Below, piece by piece: positions 1 to 10,279 of a DNA stretch of 64,000 bases. The notes below the pieces were generated by a model. That model saw nothing but the letters and a program-made list of their open reading frames with translations. It had not been told where the DNA came from and searched no databases. Origin of the DNA: Rachicladosporium sp. CCFEE 5018 (taxonomy: Eukaryota; Ascomycota; Dothideomycetes; Cladosporiales; Cladosporiaceae); the NCBI GenBank assembly GCA_002077045.2, contig KZ111142.1, positions 609,303 to 673,302 on the forward strand, written 5' to 3'. The position numbers and the translations under genes were made by a program. Positions within the stretch are counted from its first letter, which is position 1. Each line of letters opens with the position of its first letter.

Positions 1-3000
1 GCTCCGGAGCGGACGCTCAAAGGGCATGAGCTGGGTGTCTTAGGCCTGTCGTGGTGTGTACAGGATCCTGAGTTGCTGCTGTCGTGCGGCAAGGACAACA
101 AGACGATATGCTGGAACCCTCGGACAGGCGAGACGTACGGCGACTTTGCAGCAGGCTCGAATTGGGCGTTTCAATCGACATGGAACCCTCACAACCCCAG
201 CCTGATCGCGAGTGCATCCTTTGACGGCAAGATCTTGATCATGTCATCACAAAGCACGAACTCGAAGCCCGAAGAACAGGCTGCCGCGAACCAGGCGATG
301 GACGAGCTGGACTTCTTCGCCAAGGCCCAGACGCAACCACAAGGCATCTCGTTCTCGATATCGAAGACGCCGAAGTGGGCTGCACGACCGAGCAGTGTTT
401 CGTTTGGCTTTGGTGGTAAGCTAGTACGAGTCAGCGCTGACACGTCGCGGAAGAGCAAAGTCAGCATTGAGACGTACGCTGTGGAGACATCGATTGGCGA
501 GGCTACGACAGCGTTCGAGGAGAAGCTGAAAGGTGGCGATCTGGCTGGTATCTGCGAGGCGAAGATTGAGAGCGCGAAGACTGATGAGGAGAAAGCGGAC
601 TGGCAGGTTATAGAGACTCTGAACGCTGGCAAGTCGAGGAAGAAGCTGAGAGAGTACCTGGGCTTCAAAGATGACACAGACGACGAGCTTGCAGAGGCCA
701 CTGAGAAGCTTGGCATCAATGGCGATGCGAAAGCTGGTACGAACGGTACGAAGGAGGAGGATGACTTCTTCGGCGGCGGCGCCGACGGTGACAGCTTTCT
801 TGCGGATCTTGCTGCAACAAAAGGCGCAAAGACCAACAATCCATTTTCGATATACAGCGGCGAGGAGTCTGCTGCTGACAAGGGCATTACTCGCGCACTC
901 ATGCTTGGTCAATTCTACGCAGCACTAGAGATCTGCTTGAAGGAGGATCGAATGTCGGACGCATTCATGATTGCGGTATGTGGTGGGCAGACATGCATCG
1001 ACAAAGCTCAAGCTGCGTATCTGAAGAAACAGGCCAAGGGACCAAATTACTTGCGCTTGCTTGCGAGCATCGTCGGCAAGAACCTGTGGGATGTGGTGCA
1101 CAACGCTGATCTTTCTAGCTGGAAAGACGTCATGGCTACCCTGTGCACGTACGCCGACAACAACGAGTTCCCTGATTTGTGCGAAGCGCTCGGCGACCGT
1201 CTAGAGGAGGCGTACCAGGCTGATGGCGAGAAGAGCACAAGGAAAGATGCATCGTTCTGCTACCTAGCGGGCTCGAAGCTCGAGAAGGTCGTCAACAATT
1301 GGGTGCAGGAGCTTGAGGAGCACGAGAAGACTGCGCTCGAGGCGAGTGAGGACGAGAACGATTTCGCGATCCATACTCAAGCGCTTCAGCAATTCATCGA
1401 GAAGGTGTCGGTGTTCAGACAGGTTGCGAATTTTCAGGACGCGGAGAAATCAGCGAATGCGGACTGGAAGTTGGCGCCGTTATATCGACTATATGCTGAG
1501 TATGCTGACATTCTGGCGGCACATGGTCAATTGGAAAGTGCAGAGCGTTACCTCACACTCTTGCCGAGCAAGTTTGATGGGGCTGAGAACGCACAGAGCA
1601 GGCTGAAGCAGTCGACCAAGAAGGCTGTTGCTCCAGCTGCTGCACGCCAGCCCACTCTCAATCAACGTGTCAACACACGAGCAGCACCTGCTGCCTCGCC
1701 GTTCTCACCCGCCAATCCGTTGATTAACTCGGCGACGAATGCCACACCGATGAGCTCAGCATCGCCGTACGCACCAAGTGGTCTTTCCAACAATACGCCG
1801 GCCAGTGCTGCTTCGCCGTATGCACCCATTGGTGTGACACCTGCCACTCCTGCCTCGGCAGCACCGCGAGGACCATATGCGCCACCTACCAACAGCTATG
1901 CGCCGTCTGGATACAACGCACCGTCGTTCGGTCAGCCTGCACCACTGGGCGGTGGCTATGGTGCACCTCAGCAGGCCCCATTGCCACCTCCACCTCGCAA
2001 CAACTCAGCCTCTCCTATGCCGCCGCCATCAGCAGTGAAAGGGACGGACTGGAACGACTTACCGCAAGGCTTTCTGAAGACCCGAGAGCCCACTTCGCGA
2101 CGCGGCACACCCGCGCCCATGGCGAATCCTTTCCCCAACTCGCAGCCTCTCGCATCACCACCACCACCAGGCGTAGCGCAGCACGGCATGAACAAGTCAA
2201 CTCCACCTCTCCCTCCGCCACCTAAGGCTGGTGAGATGACACCTCGTGTGCTATCACCGCCCATACAAGCACCAATGCAAAGACCGGGCTCTGCAGCTGG
2301 CCGAGCTTACGCGCCTCCGCCATCAGCACAGCCGTCTACCTCATTCCCGGCACCGGCCCTACCTCCAGTGAATCGGGGCGCATCGCCATATCAGCCGCCT
2401 CCTTCGACCTCGCATGCTGCGCCAAGTAATCGATACGCACCTGCGCCTGGAAGCATCCCCAGTCAGCCACAAGGTGGGCCTGGTGGTCCGCGCAACGTAG
2501 CGCCCAACCCATATGCAGCGCAGCCACCAGCGCCGAGTCCCTACGCACCTCAAGGCCAAAGCCAGACACCTTACGGCCAGCCGCAACAACCTCAACAACA
2601 GCAGCAGCAGGGCCCTCCACCTCAACGCACCGGCCCACCACCTCAAGGTCCTCCGCGAAGCACTCCAAAGCCGCAGACTCCTGTCTCCGCCCCGCCTCCT
2701 CGAGCGCAGCCCCCACCAAGCTCCTCCGCAGCTCCCCCACCTCCTTCCACCCAGCCGAAGCAACCAACTTCCCCACCTTCCCGCCCACCCACCACAACCC
2801 TGCGCTTTCCCCGCGGCGACCGCACCCAAATCCCCCCCTCCGCCCGCCCAATCCTCGACCTCCTAACTCCCGAAATCGCGCGCATAAAATCCGTCGCGCC
2901 GCAAGCGTTTAAACCACAAGTCGATGACATGGAGAAGCGGATCAATATTCTGTTTGATCATCTGAATAACGGGGATTTGCTTGGCGAGGCGACTGTGGTG

Positions 3001-3147
3001 AAAGTGGTGGAGATTAGTCGGGCTATTGCGGGGAGGGAGTGGGAGAGAGCGCAGGGATTGCTAGGGGAGGTGCCGAGTGAGGAGGGGGGCGTTTGGGTGG
3101 CGGGGGTGAAGAGGATGGTCAATATTGGGAAGGCTACGAAGGGTTAG
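1..3147 (+). CDS. sec31: COPII coat subunit Sec31, 5'-truncated by window edge
   Basis: Outer COPII coat subunit that joins Sec13 to form the cage on ER-exit vesicles. The frame is open from base 1, so only the last 1048 residues are present; the first codons give the end of the WD40 propeller (LKGHELGVLGLSW, then CGKDNKTICWNPRTGE). After the propeller come an acidic linker, an alpha-solenoid (about residues 280-530 of this fragment), a very long Pro/Ala/Ser/Gln-rich disordered region (about 540-945, with a short CAA/CAG glutamine tract near base 2590), and a helical C-terminal domain (about 955-1048). This order is the standard Sec31 layout. No intron is needed in the visible part. Identification is firm; the N-terminus and promoter lie outside the window. 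Confidence 0.93.
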   Translation, partial: APERTLKGHELGVLGLSWCVQDPELLLSCGKDNKTICWNPRTGETYGDFAAGSNWAFQSTWNPHNPSLIASASFDGKILIMSSQSTNSKPEEQAAANQAMDELDFFAKAQTQPQGISFSISKTPKWAARPSSVSFGFGGKLVRVSADTSRKSKVSIETYAVETSIGEATTAFEEKLKGGDLAGICEAKIESAKTDEEKADWQVIETLNAGKSRKKLREYLGFKDDTDDELAEATEKLGINGDAKAGTNGTKEEDDFFGGGADGDSFLADLAATKGAKTNNPFSIYSGEESAADKGITRALMLGQFYAALEICLKEDRMSDAFMIAVCGGQTCIDKAQAAYLKKQAKGPNYLRLLASIVGKNLWDVVHNADLSSWKDVMATLCTYADNNEFPDLCEALGDRLEEAYQADGEKSTRKDASFCYLAGSKLEKVVNNWVQELEEHEKTALEASEDENDFAIHTQALQQFIEKVSVFRQVANFQDAEKSANADWKLAPLYRLYAEYADILAAHGQLESAERYLTLLPSKFDGAENAQSRLKQSTKKAVAPAAARQPTLNQRVNTRAAPAASPFSPANPLINSATNATPMSSASPYAPSGLSNNTPASAASPYAPIGVTPATPASAAPRGPYAPPTNSYAPSGYNAPSFGQPAPLGGGYGAPQQAPLPPPPRNNSASPMPPPSAVKGTDWNDLPQGFLKTREPTSRRGTPAPMANPFPNSQPLASPPPPGVAQHGMNKSTPPLPPPPKAGEMTPRVLSPPIQAPMQRPGSAAGRAYAPPPSAQPSTSFPAPALPPVNRGASPYQPPPSTSHAAPSNRYAPAPGSIPSQPQGGPGGPRNVAPNPYAAQPPAPSPYAPQGQSQTPYGQPQQPQQQQQQGPPPQRTGPPPQGPPRSTPKPQTPVSAPPPRAQPPPSSSAAPPPPSTQPKQPTSPPSRPPTTTLRFPRGDRTQIPPSARPILDLLTPEIARIKSVAPQAFKPQVDDMEKRINILFDHLNNGDLLGEATVVKVVEISRAIAGREWERAQGLLGEVPSEEGGVWVAGVKRMVNIGKATKG

Positions 3148-3861
3148 GTGGGGGAGGGAGGGGCGATCAAGGGTGTGGTAGAGGTAGATGAGTGACGGCA
3201 GTAGAATACCTGCATGACTTCGATCCATTCACTCTTCCTTTCTCGCACAACGAAGCTCAGGCCGCTAGTCCCGATATGGTAGCGACAGTGAGGTCTGAAC
3301 TATGCTATATGCTTTCGGGCTTGATGATAGAAACGTATCGATCCAAAAGATTCGGAGAGCTTTGTTTCTCAGGTTGCCAGAAGCGTCGTTCATGTGATAA
3401 ATGTCTTCGCGTACAGCAGCACATGTCACATTCGTCGTGGATCGAGAACGCGAGCATTCACTGTAAGGCGGCATTACCCGGAGGTCTGCCGTTAGCTTCG
3501 GCTATGATCAGCCAGTTAAAACTCGATTTCGAACCTCCGCTATTGCTCCATCTGCTCGCGATGTTAAAGTATCAACAACGCGTGTTGATAGACTGGTGTT
3601 TCGTTGAGTTCTTTAGTTACTGGAATGGAGACCTTCGCTCTGTCGTTTGCCGTGGAAGTCGTGATTGTCAGGATGCAGCAGGTTTCTCAGGCATGCCCTG
3701 CACGCTGCGGCGGTGTGGTGGCTGAGCACATCACAGCCCTGGATGAGTCGCTGCGTTTATGAGCAGCCGACCACTCAAGCATGAGTTTGTTGAGTCTCTT
3801 TTCGCCAAGTGCTTCACAACGTGACAGATGATCTGCTGACCTCATCGATTATCGCCCAAGA
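3148..3861. other. intergenic, SEC31 3' side / HET promoter
   Basis: 714 bp. An open frame from a GTG at 3192 to 3725 (177 codons) has no ATG near its start and no recognisable domain, so it is not called. A 40-bp stretch at 3481 resembles one at 6381 beyond the HET gene. No other structure seen. Confidence 0.5.
3481..3520 (+). repeat. short diverged direct repeat, left copy
   Basis: The first 23 bases match 6381-6403 except for two T/C differences; the following ~17 bases align with mostly transition differences. The two copies bracket the HET gene. Homology beyond 40 bp is not visible, so this may be a relic of a larger repeat or chance. Confidence 0.35.
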
Positions 3862-5757
3862 ATGGAGGAGTCAGCGTCAGTGCCGGTTCCGGACTTCAAA
3901 CACGACGAGCTTCCTGATGCCAGGACACACATTCGACTCCTCGAAGTGCTCCACGCACCAGAGAACGGCCAGATCCACTGCAGGTTGACGACCTGGGCGC
4001 TCGCGACTGCTCCGTCCTATACTGCAATCTCTTACACTTGGGGTGACCCAGCCGACAGTGCAGAGATCACTGTGAATTCAGCTCGAATGACAGTGCGAAG
4101 CAACTGCGATTATGTGCTGCGCCAAGCGACATGGTACGGTGTTCTTCACCTTTGGATTGACGCGATCTGCATCCAGCAGGCGAATGACGAGGAGAAGAGC
4201 CATCAAGTCTGGATCATGGGCGACATTTATCGAGGTGCGAAGACTGTCTTAGCGTGCGTAGGACCACACATCGCCGACAGCGACTTTCTTTGCGGCTTTC
4301 TTCGAGAGCATCGGTCGATTTTATCCTATTTTGCAAACCAGACGCCTGATCACTACTCTCTCTACTACAGAAGTGATATAACGATAGTAGCTCGCATGCT
4401 CCGAATCATGCATTCTGTGAGATGGCGACGTCGATATCTCCTTCCAGTCCACGCGCAGGTACTCCGTGCGCTGCTAGCGATGCTGAATCGCACTTACTTC
4501 CAGCGGATCTGGGTTGCCCAAGAGCTCTATTTGGCGACTGCGCAAGTGATGTGCTGTGGTGCTGATACATGCGACCTCGCTGCTTTGTCTGGTCTGCTAG
4601 CTTTCACTACTCACGATGATGCGTGGCTGAGAAATGATCTCTGTTCAGGACTTCGGGCCACTACTTACGGGAGGCGCAATACATGGCTAAGACGAGATTC
4701 GTCTGCTAATACCCGCACCTCCGAACTCGTACAAATAGGGAAAAAGCTATACACTTTGAGCCGCGGCGTGATATCCTTCGGACGGGGTGGCAATAAGTCG
4801 CCTCTTGATCTCCAGAATTTGATGTTTGAGACAAGCAGACTGCAGTGCACAGACCCTCGCGACAAGATCTATGCTCTGCAAGGCATGATAGCCCCTTGCA
4901 TCGCCCAGCAGATTAGGGTCGACTACAGTCTAACATGCTTTGAGCTTTTTACGAGGCTCGTGCCGGTCTTGCTACGAGAGATGGGCAGTGACGTATCTAG
5001 TGCACCGTCGTGGTTTGCTGAAGGCGAATTGTATGAGATCGATCGATGCATTAGAGTGCAATCTGATGACGCGAGTTATTTAGCTGCAATCTATGCCCGC
5101 AGGCGGTCTCCGCATGGGAGTTCCTGGAACCATCACATCGATGCTACCCATGCGCGAGCTCGCCTGCGACTGACTGGCTGGGTTGGTTGTAGGGTTTACC
5201 GAGAGCATTTGAAGCGAACGGCCGACCGCAGGACAGATGTATCACATACGCAGTCGCGCAGCACCATTGTCCGCATTGTCAATGCAACGGGAGAATCATT
5301 GGCAATCGTATCTGATCTGATACGCCCCGGCGACTGGGTCATGCGCCTAAGTCGTGCGGCTCGTGGCGACTGGCCAAGCTTTGTACTTCGTGAAACTCTC
5401 GATGGATCTCTCAAAGTCATCAGTGCGGCGGTCCTCGGCAGTGAGATGCCAGCACTGGGTGATATCGCAATGTTCACCGTGGATTTCGACCTTGAGGACC
5501 TATCAACGATGTACTGCTTATACGCATCGTTCTTTGTAGAAGAGCGGCCAACATTGCGACTACCGATGGGTCAACAAGTAGAGGATGGCGTGATCCTGGG
5601 ATCACTACGAAGCGATGCACGAATCGTTCCTTCGCGACTATCACCGCTTGAGACGCGTAGTGAGGAGGATTTCGAGCAGTACTTCAGCGTGAACATATGT
5701 TACCAGCCAGACTCGTCCTGGGCGGAGAAGGAAGTCGCGCGCCAGAAGAGGCGGTAA
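3862..5757 (+). CDS. HET-domain (heterokaryon incompatibility) protein
   Basis: A 631-residue intronless frame starting at an ATG with A at -3. Residues about 50-200 carry the HET-domain blocks in order: YTAISYTWGDP, then LWIDAICIQQANDEEKSHQV, then MGDIYRGAKTVLACVG. The second conserved half (RTYFQRIWVAQELYLA) follows near residue 215, and a DPRDKIYALQGM block near 330. HET proteins act in fungal non-self recognition and programmed cell death after fusion of unlike strains; allele specificity and partner cannot be read from sequence. No NACHT or WD40 repeat module is attached, so this is a stand-alone HET protein. It sits between two housekeeping genes and is flanked by a short diverged direct repeat. 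Family assignment is secure, exact role unknown. Confidence 0.9.
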   Translation: MEESASVPVPDFKHDELPDARTHIRLLEVLHAPENGQIHCRLTTWALATAPSYTAISYTWGDPADSAEITVNSARMTVRSNCDYVLRQATWYGVLHLWIDAICIQQANDEEKSHQVWIMGDIYRGAKTVLACVGPHIADSDFLCGFLREHRSILSYFANQTPDHYSLYYRSDITIVARMLRIMHSVRWRRRYLLPVHAQVLRALLAMLNRTYFQRIWVAQELYLATAQVMCCGADTCDLAALSGLLAFTTHDDAWLRNDLCSGLRATTYGRRNTWLRRDSSANTRTSELVQIGKKLYTLSRGVISFGRGGNKSPLDLQNLMFETSRLQCTDPRDKIYALQGMIAPCIAQQIRVDYSLTCFELFTRLVPVLLREMGSDVSSAPSWFAEGELYEIDRCIRVQSDDASYLAAIYARRRSPHGSSWNHHIDATHARARLRLTGWVGCRVYREHLKRTADRRTDVSHTQSRSTIVRIVNATGESLAIVSDLIRPGDWVMRLSRAARGDWPSFVLRETLDGSLKVISAAVLGSEMPALGDIAMFTVDFDLEDLSTMYCLYASFFVEERPTLRLPMGQQVEDGVILGSLRSDARIVPSRLSPLETRSEEDFEQYFSVNICYQPDSSWAEKEVARQKRR

Positions 5758-6596
5758 TGGCAAGCGCGCAGCACTCCAGCCCCTCCACAAAGTCAGTTCC
5801 GGTCTGCACCTCTCGAGAGGTCGGCGCCCAGGCATTGCTCCGGTCAGCGTAGTCTTGGCAGCTGAGCGCTGTACGTTCACGTCTGTGAGAGATTCGATGT
5901 GAGCTAACCTTGGCAACGACTCAAGCATCTTGAGCTAGTGCAGACGTCGCACTCCGGGCTTGATAGTAGGGATGTACGTTTAGAGGCACGGATGTGTCCA
6001 ATCCGGGGCGAAGTCAAGACTGGTCCAAGGTATGACTCGAGGCAGCGTTCACGGGATAGACTCTAGAACAGCGTTGTGGTATCTCCTATTCCCCTCATAT
6101 CATCACTGCTCTGTGGTTTGCTCGACAGTCAAGGTCGAAAGCCCAGAGACAAGCCCATGACAGTCTCAACTTGAAGAAGCGCCGCGAAGGCATGCAATTG
6201 ATAGTCCAATATGAGGCATGGCGAACAAGGCACACGAGCATTGAAACGCGCATTGCGGGTTACATGCCGGTTTGACAAGACGTGTTTGATATGTATGCCG
6301 CAGCGTGTTCCCTGAAAGTGCAGTACGCAGGTGCAAATTGAACCACTAGACTTCGGTTGTGAGCGAAGATCATGCCGCTAGAGGTCTGCCGCTAGCTCCG
6401 GCTGCACCCGACCAATCACGAGCTACTACAGCACATCATTCGATACAGTAGCATCACTGCTTGGAGTGATGCACTTTTGCAGCCTCTACACAAGCCTTAC
6501 CGCGCTCGCTTTGCGACCTCGTCCATTGCCATACGGCAAGGCGATCATGGAATTGGCGAAGCTGCCAGCTGGTTGAAAAACTCACTTCACGGCGCC
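5758..6596. other. intergenic, HET 3' side / VPS39 promoter
   Basis: 839 bp without a supported gene. It contains the right copy of the short HET-flanking repeat at 6381. The open frame of VPS39 extends up to an ATG at 6477, but the conserved start is at 6597. Confidence 0.5.
6381..6420 (+). repeat. short diverged direct repeat, right copy
   Basis: Partner of 3481-3520; same orientation. The copies differ mainly by transitions, with this copy holding C where the left holds T, a pattern that RIP would give, but the stretch is too short to prove it. Confidence 0.35.
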
Positions 6597-9500
6597 ATGC
6601 TCTCCGCATTCATGCCACAACCTCTTCATGAGCTCAAGCCCAAAGACAAAGCCCGTATCGAGTCGCTACTAGCCTATGGAGATCGCCTCCTTGTAGGCCT
6701 GAGTACTGGTGCTCTGCGAGTCTACCGTGTGAATGAGCAGCAAGTTCCTGTAGACCAGGATGCATCGAATGGCGAGACAGTGCCTGTGACGCCCTCGAAG
6801 AGCAAGGCCGTAGAGCTTCTCAGAGAGGAGGACAAGTTCGGCAAGAAGCCCGTGCAGCAGTTGGCGATCGTCAAAGAGGCGAACCTCTTGGTTAGTCTGA
6901 GTGATGGCTACGTCTCACTGCACGACCTGCAGACATACCAGCTCGTTGAGCGGCTGGAGCAGACGAGGAGTGCAATATGCTTTGCAGTGACGAGCAACGT
7001 GATCAAAGACCCTGAGACCAACATACCTGGTCTCGTGTCGCGCTTGGCTGTGGGCGTGAAGCGAAAAATACTGCTCTGGACATGGCAGGACATGGAGCTT
7101 TCAGAGAATGTGGAGGAGATCGCACTCGAAGCAGCGGTGAAGAGCCTGACGTGGTTGATGGGCAACAAGGTAGTGGTGGGCATGGATGCAGGATTCAGCA
7201 TCGTGGACATCGAGACGAAAGAGATTGTGCCAGTCAATAAGCCAGCTTCGCGCGCAACGGCTGTGGAAGAAGCGCAGGGCGAGTTGGCTGGGGTAAGGTT
7301 TGCAGCAGTGAGTAGTAGTGGGATGGGTTACATGGGCATGGGAAGCTGGGTGCCGAAGCCTCTGGCTACTCGGCTGTCGGACCATGAGATCTTGCTTGCC
7401 AAAGACGTCAATACGATGTTCACGGACGCTGAGGGGAATGCGCTCGAGAAGCGACAAATTCCTTGGTCCCTCGCACCTGAGGCGGTGGGCTATAGCTACC
7501 CATACCTACTTGGACTGCAGCCACCTGAGCGAGGCCAGCTGCAAGTCAGGAATCCAGAGACCTTGACGCTGCTACAAACGATCAGTGTGCCGCAGGCAAT
7601 GCTGCTACATGTGCCACAGCCGAACATATCGCTCGCTCATGCTGGGAAGGGTTTCCTGGTTGCTAGTGACAGGGTCATTTGGAGGATGAACGCAATGCCT
7701 TATCCGGCGCAGATCGATCAGCTGATTGAGAAAGCGCGCTTCGATGAGGCCGTGAGTTTGCTGGGTCTGCTGGAGGATACACTAATTGATGACAAGGCTG
7801 GGAGGACCAGGGAGGTACAGATCTTGAAGGCAATCAATCTGTTCGAACAGCAGAAGTATCGACCTGCACTCGATCTATTCTCGGATGCGCAGGCACCGCC
7901 AGAGCGCGTAATTGCGCTGTACCCACGAGCAGTCGCTGGAGATCTGTCTTCGCGTGAGCGGAAGGAGACTGGTCTCCGTGAAAGTGAGTCGGCTGCTGAT
8001 GACAAGAACGGCAAGCCAGAGGGGAGCTCAAAGGATGCGCCTAAGGAGCCACCATCGACACCTCAGAAGTCTGTTCTTGGGAGATTAGTCGGGTCACACA
8101 AGCGGGCTGGCTCAGATGGACCTACACCGAAGACTCCTGCCAAGCAGGACTCTGACAACGCGAGCATCAAAACTGCAACACCATCAAAGAGCGGCACGGC
8201 GGAGAAGGAGACTGCACTGGAAGGCGAGGATCTCAAGCAGGCTACTCGAGCGCTGTGCTCATTCCTGGCGCAAGCGCGGGTGCAGATACAGAAATATCTA
8301 TCGACAGCTGGCGAGCTGAAGGAGCAGCCACCTGTGATGGACTCGGAGACTGGGAAGCCGGTATTCGGTCATCTACTACCCCAGTCGCTGTTCACCAGCG
8401 ATACTTCAAAGGTCGACTGGCAAGCTGAGCTTCTGCGAGTGGCGCAGCTGGTCGACACTACCCTTTTCCGGGCCTACATGCTCGCTCTGCCCTCACTTGC
8501 TGGACCACTTTTCCGACTAGACAACTTTTGCGAGCCGGAGGTGGTGCAGGCATCGCTTTACGAGTCTCATCGCTACGGTGACTTGATTGACTTCTTGCAC
8601 GGGAAGAAGCTGCATCGACAAGCACTCGAGCTACTGACGAAGTTCGGGAGAGGCGAGGAAGCGATTGATCCGCCTGAGGGTATGCGGGGTCCAGAGCGCA
8701 CGGTGGCCTATCTGAAGCAGCTACCGCCAGAAATGATCGAACTGGTGCTTGAGTTTGTCAGGTGGCCTATTGAAGACAGCCCCGATACTGGTCTATCAGT
8801 CTTTCTCGCAGACAGTGACAACGCCGAGAAGCTGGATCGCGAGAAGGTGCTTCATTTCCTCGCGTCCATTTCCACGTCCCTGCAGCTGCGATACCTCGAG
8901 CATATCGTCACAGAACTCGCCGACCCAAATCCTGCCTACCACCAAACACTGGCAGAGCTTTACCTCGAATACATCAAATCTGGCGACACTTCAGAGCCTG
9001 ACCAGCTTGCTGCGAAGACGAAGCTGGAAGCTTTCTTGACGACCAGCACGAAATACAACAAAGCACGCATCTTCCGCCTCCTACCTACAGACAATCCACT
9101 CCTTCACGAGTCTCGCGCCATAGTCTTGAGCGCAATGGGCAACCACAAGCAAGCGCTCTCGATCTACGTATTCCAGCTATCCTCTCCACAAAAGGCGGAG
9201 GAATACTGCAATCGCATCTACCTCGCCCAGCAAGCGCAGGTAGCAGAGTCTTGCCTGCTCGACAATGTGGGCGCAAAATCCAATCATCACCCTGCGGCAC
9301 TGTCAGCCGTTGATCTGGAAGTCTCTGCCGAGAGTGGCGAGAACGTCTACGCTATGCTGCTCGGTCTGTACCTCAGCCCTGCCGACGGCGAAGTGAAACG
9401 CTGGGCTGAGGCGCTGGAGCTGCTGAGCAAACATGGCGCTCGCCTACCCGCCTCATCAACACTCGACTTGATGCCCTCTGACCTAGCAGTCAAAGAGCTG

Positions 9501-9824
9501 GCCTCCTACTTTCGTGGCCGGATCAGACACGCTACTTCGCTGTTGCGCGAAGACCGCATCATCGCTTCACTCGAAGCTGTCCGCAAGGCAGACGCAGAAA
9601 CCGTGTTACGTTTCGGTACAGAGAAAGATGCTGGGCTGGGAGGTCGGATGAAGCGGGTCGTCATCAGGGAGGAGGATCACTGTCCGGTGTGCTTCAAGCG
9701 ATTTGGGGCTAGTGCTGTAAGGGTCAAGCCCTCGGGCGAGGTGGTACATTATGGTTGTATAAGTGGCAAGCCTGGTGAGAGGACTGGGAGAGGATTGAGT
9801 GGGATTGGAAGGGCATGGGGTTAG
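6597..9824 (+). CDS. vps39: HOPS subunit Vps39/Vam6
   Basis: Vacuolar tethering subunit of HOPS that binds Rab7/Ypt7 and promotes vacuole fusion. 1075 residues from the chosen ATG; an in-frame ATG 40 codons upstream (6477) is rejected because the family N-terminus begins MLSAF and runs into KARIESLLAYGDRLLVGLST. Residues about 15-330 form the CNH/beta-propeller domain, about 500-590 a charged Ser/Thr/Pro/Lys-rich insert, about 600-980 clathrin-repeat alpha-solenoid. The C-terminus has the Vps39 zinc-finger-like domain with CPVC at 1029-1032 and a later HYGC. No intron. The gene runs co-directionally towards the hydrolase downstream. Firm assignment. Confidence 0.93.
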   Translation: MLSAFMPQPLHELKPKDKARIESLLAYGDRLLVGLSTGALRVYRVNEQQVPVDQDASNGETVPVTPSKSKAVELLREEDKFGKKPVQQLAIVKEANLLVSLSDGYVSLHDLQTYQLVERLEQTRSAICFAVTSNVIKDPETNIPGLVSRLAVGVKRKILLWTWQDMELSENVEEIALEAAVKSLTWLMGNKVVVGMDAGFSIVDIETKEIVPVNKPASRATAVEEAQGELAGVRFAAVSSSGMGYMGMGSWVPKPLATRLSDHEILLAKDVNTMFTDAEGNALEKRQIPWSLAPEAVGYSYPYLLGLQPPERGQLQVRNPETLTLLQTISVPQAMLLHVPQPNISLAHAGKGFLVASDRVIWRMNAMPYPAQIDQLIEKARFDEAVSLLGLLEDTLIDDKAGRTREVQILKAINLFEQQKYRPALDLFSDAQAPPERVIALYPRAVAGDLSSRERKETGLRESESAADDKNGKPEGSSKDAPKEPPSTPQKSVLGRLVGSHKRAGSDGPTPKTPAKQDSDNASIKTATPSKSGTAEKETALEGEDLKQATRALCSFLAQARVQIQKYLSTAGELKEQPPVMDSETGKPVFGHLLPQSLFTSDTSKVDWQAELLRVAQLVDTTLFRAYMLALPSLAGPLFRLDNFCEPEVVQASLYESHRYGDLIDFLHGKKLHRQALELLTKFGRGEEAIDPPEGMRGPERTVAYLKQLPPEMIELVLEFVRWPIEDSPDTGLSVFLADSDNAEKLDREKVLHFLASISTSLQLRYLEHIVTELADPNPAYHQTLAELYLEYIKSGDTSEPDQLAAKTKLEAFLTTSTKYNKARIFRLLPTDNPLLHESRAIVLSAMGNHKQALSIYVFQLSSPQKAEEYCNRIYLAQQAQVAESCLLDNVGAKSNHHPAALSAVDLEVSAESGENVYAMLLGLYLSPADGEVKRWAEALELLSKHGARLPASSTLDLMPSDLAVKELASYFRGRIRHATSLLREDRIIASLEAVRKADAETVLRFGTEKDAGLGGRMKRVVIREEDHCPVCFKRFGASAVRVKPSGEVVHYGCISGKPGERTGRGLSGIGRAWG

Positions 9825-10279
9825 GGCAGTTGTGCCTCAGGCGTGCTGCACTGGTCCGGAGCGTTATGTAAGGCGCGTCTTCGCCAAGCCTTATGTCCGG
9901 TGGTGAATATCGCAGCGGTGTCCCCTTTGAGGGAGCATGGCGATTGCATACGTCCGTACGAGTCCATACCACCAATGAGCTTATGTACGTCTCTGTTCGT
10001 CTGTAGTGGTTCACGCGATTGATCGCAGTGTCTTGGCGTTGGAATCACCTCATTGGCTAGTTGACAGCTTTACGGACGCATTCCATGCAGCCGAATCATT
10101 GTGACAAAGATGCAACATCTTCAGCTAGTACAGGCCGGACTTAGGCTAAGCACGATATCGAAGTGATAAGTATAAGTATCTCGACTGACTCTCGCGTCTC
10201 TTTTCCACTCGCAAGTCACAAGCTCTCGCGATACACTTCATTCATTCATCCCGTTCCTGGTAGCCTTTACGAGAGCAAC
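9825..10279. other. intergenic, VPS39 to hydrolase
   Basis: 455 bp. An in-frame ATG at 10163 would extend the downstream hydrolase by 39 residues that look like untranslated leader. An AT-rich stretch (ATAAGTATAAGTATC, around 10166-10180) could serve as core promoter. Nothing else seen. Confidence 0.4.

Noticed and set aside
189..902. 237-codon antisense frame inside SEC31
   Set aside because: Shadow of the coding strand's codon bias; no independent support.
3505..3545. tRNA B-box-like string GGTTCGAAATC on the minus strand
   Set aside because: The flanks do not form a T-arm stem and no A-box or cloverleaf is found.
3192..3725. 177-codon frame after SEC31
   Set aside because: Begins at GTG, no domain, no conserved look.
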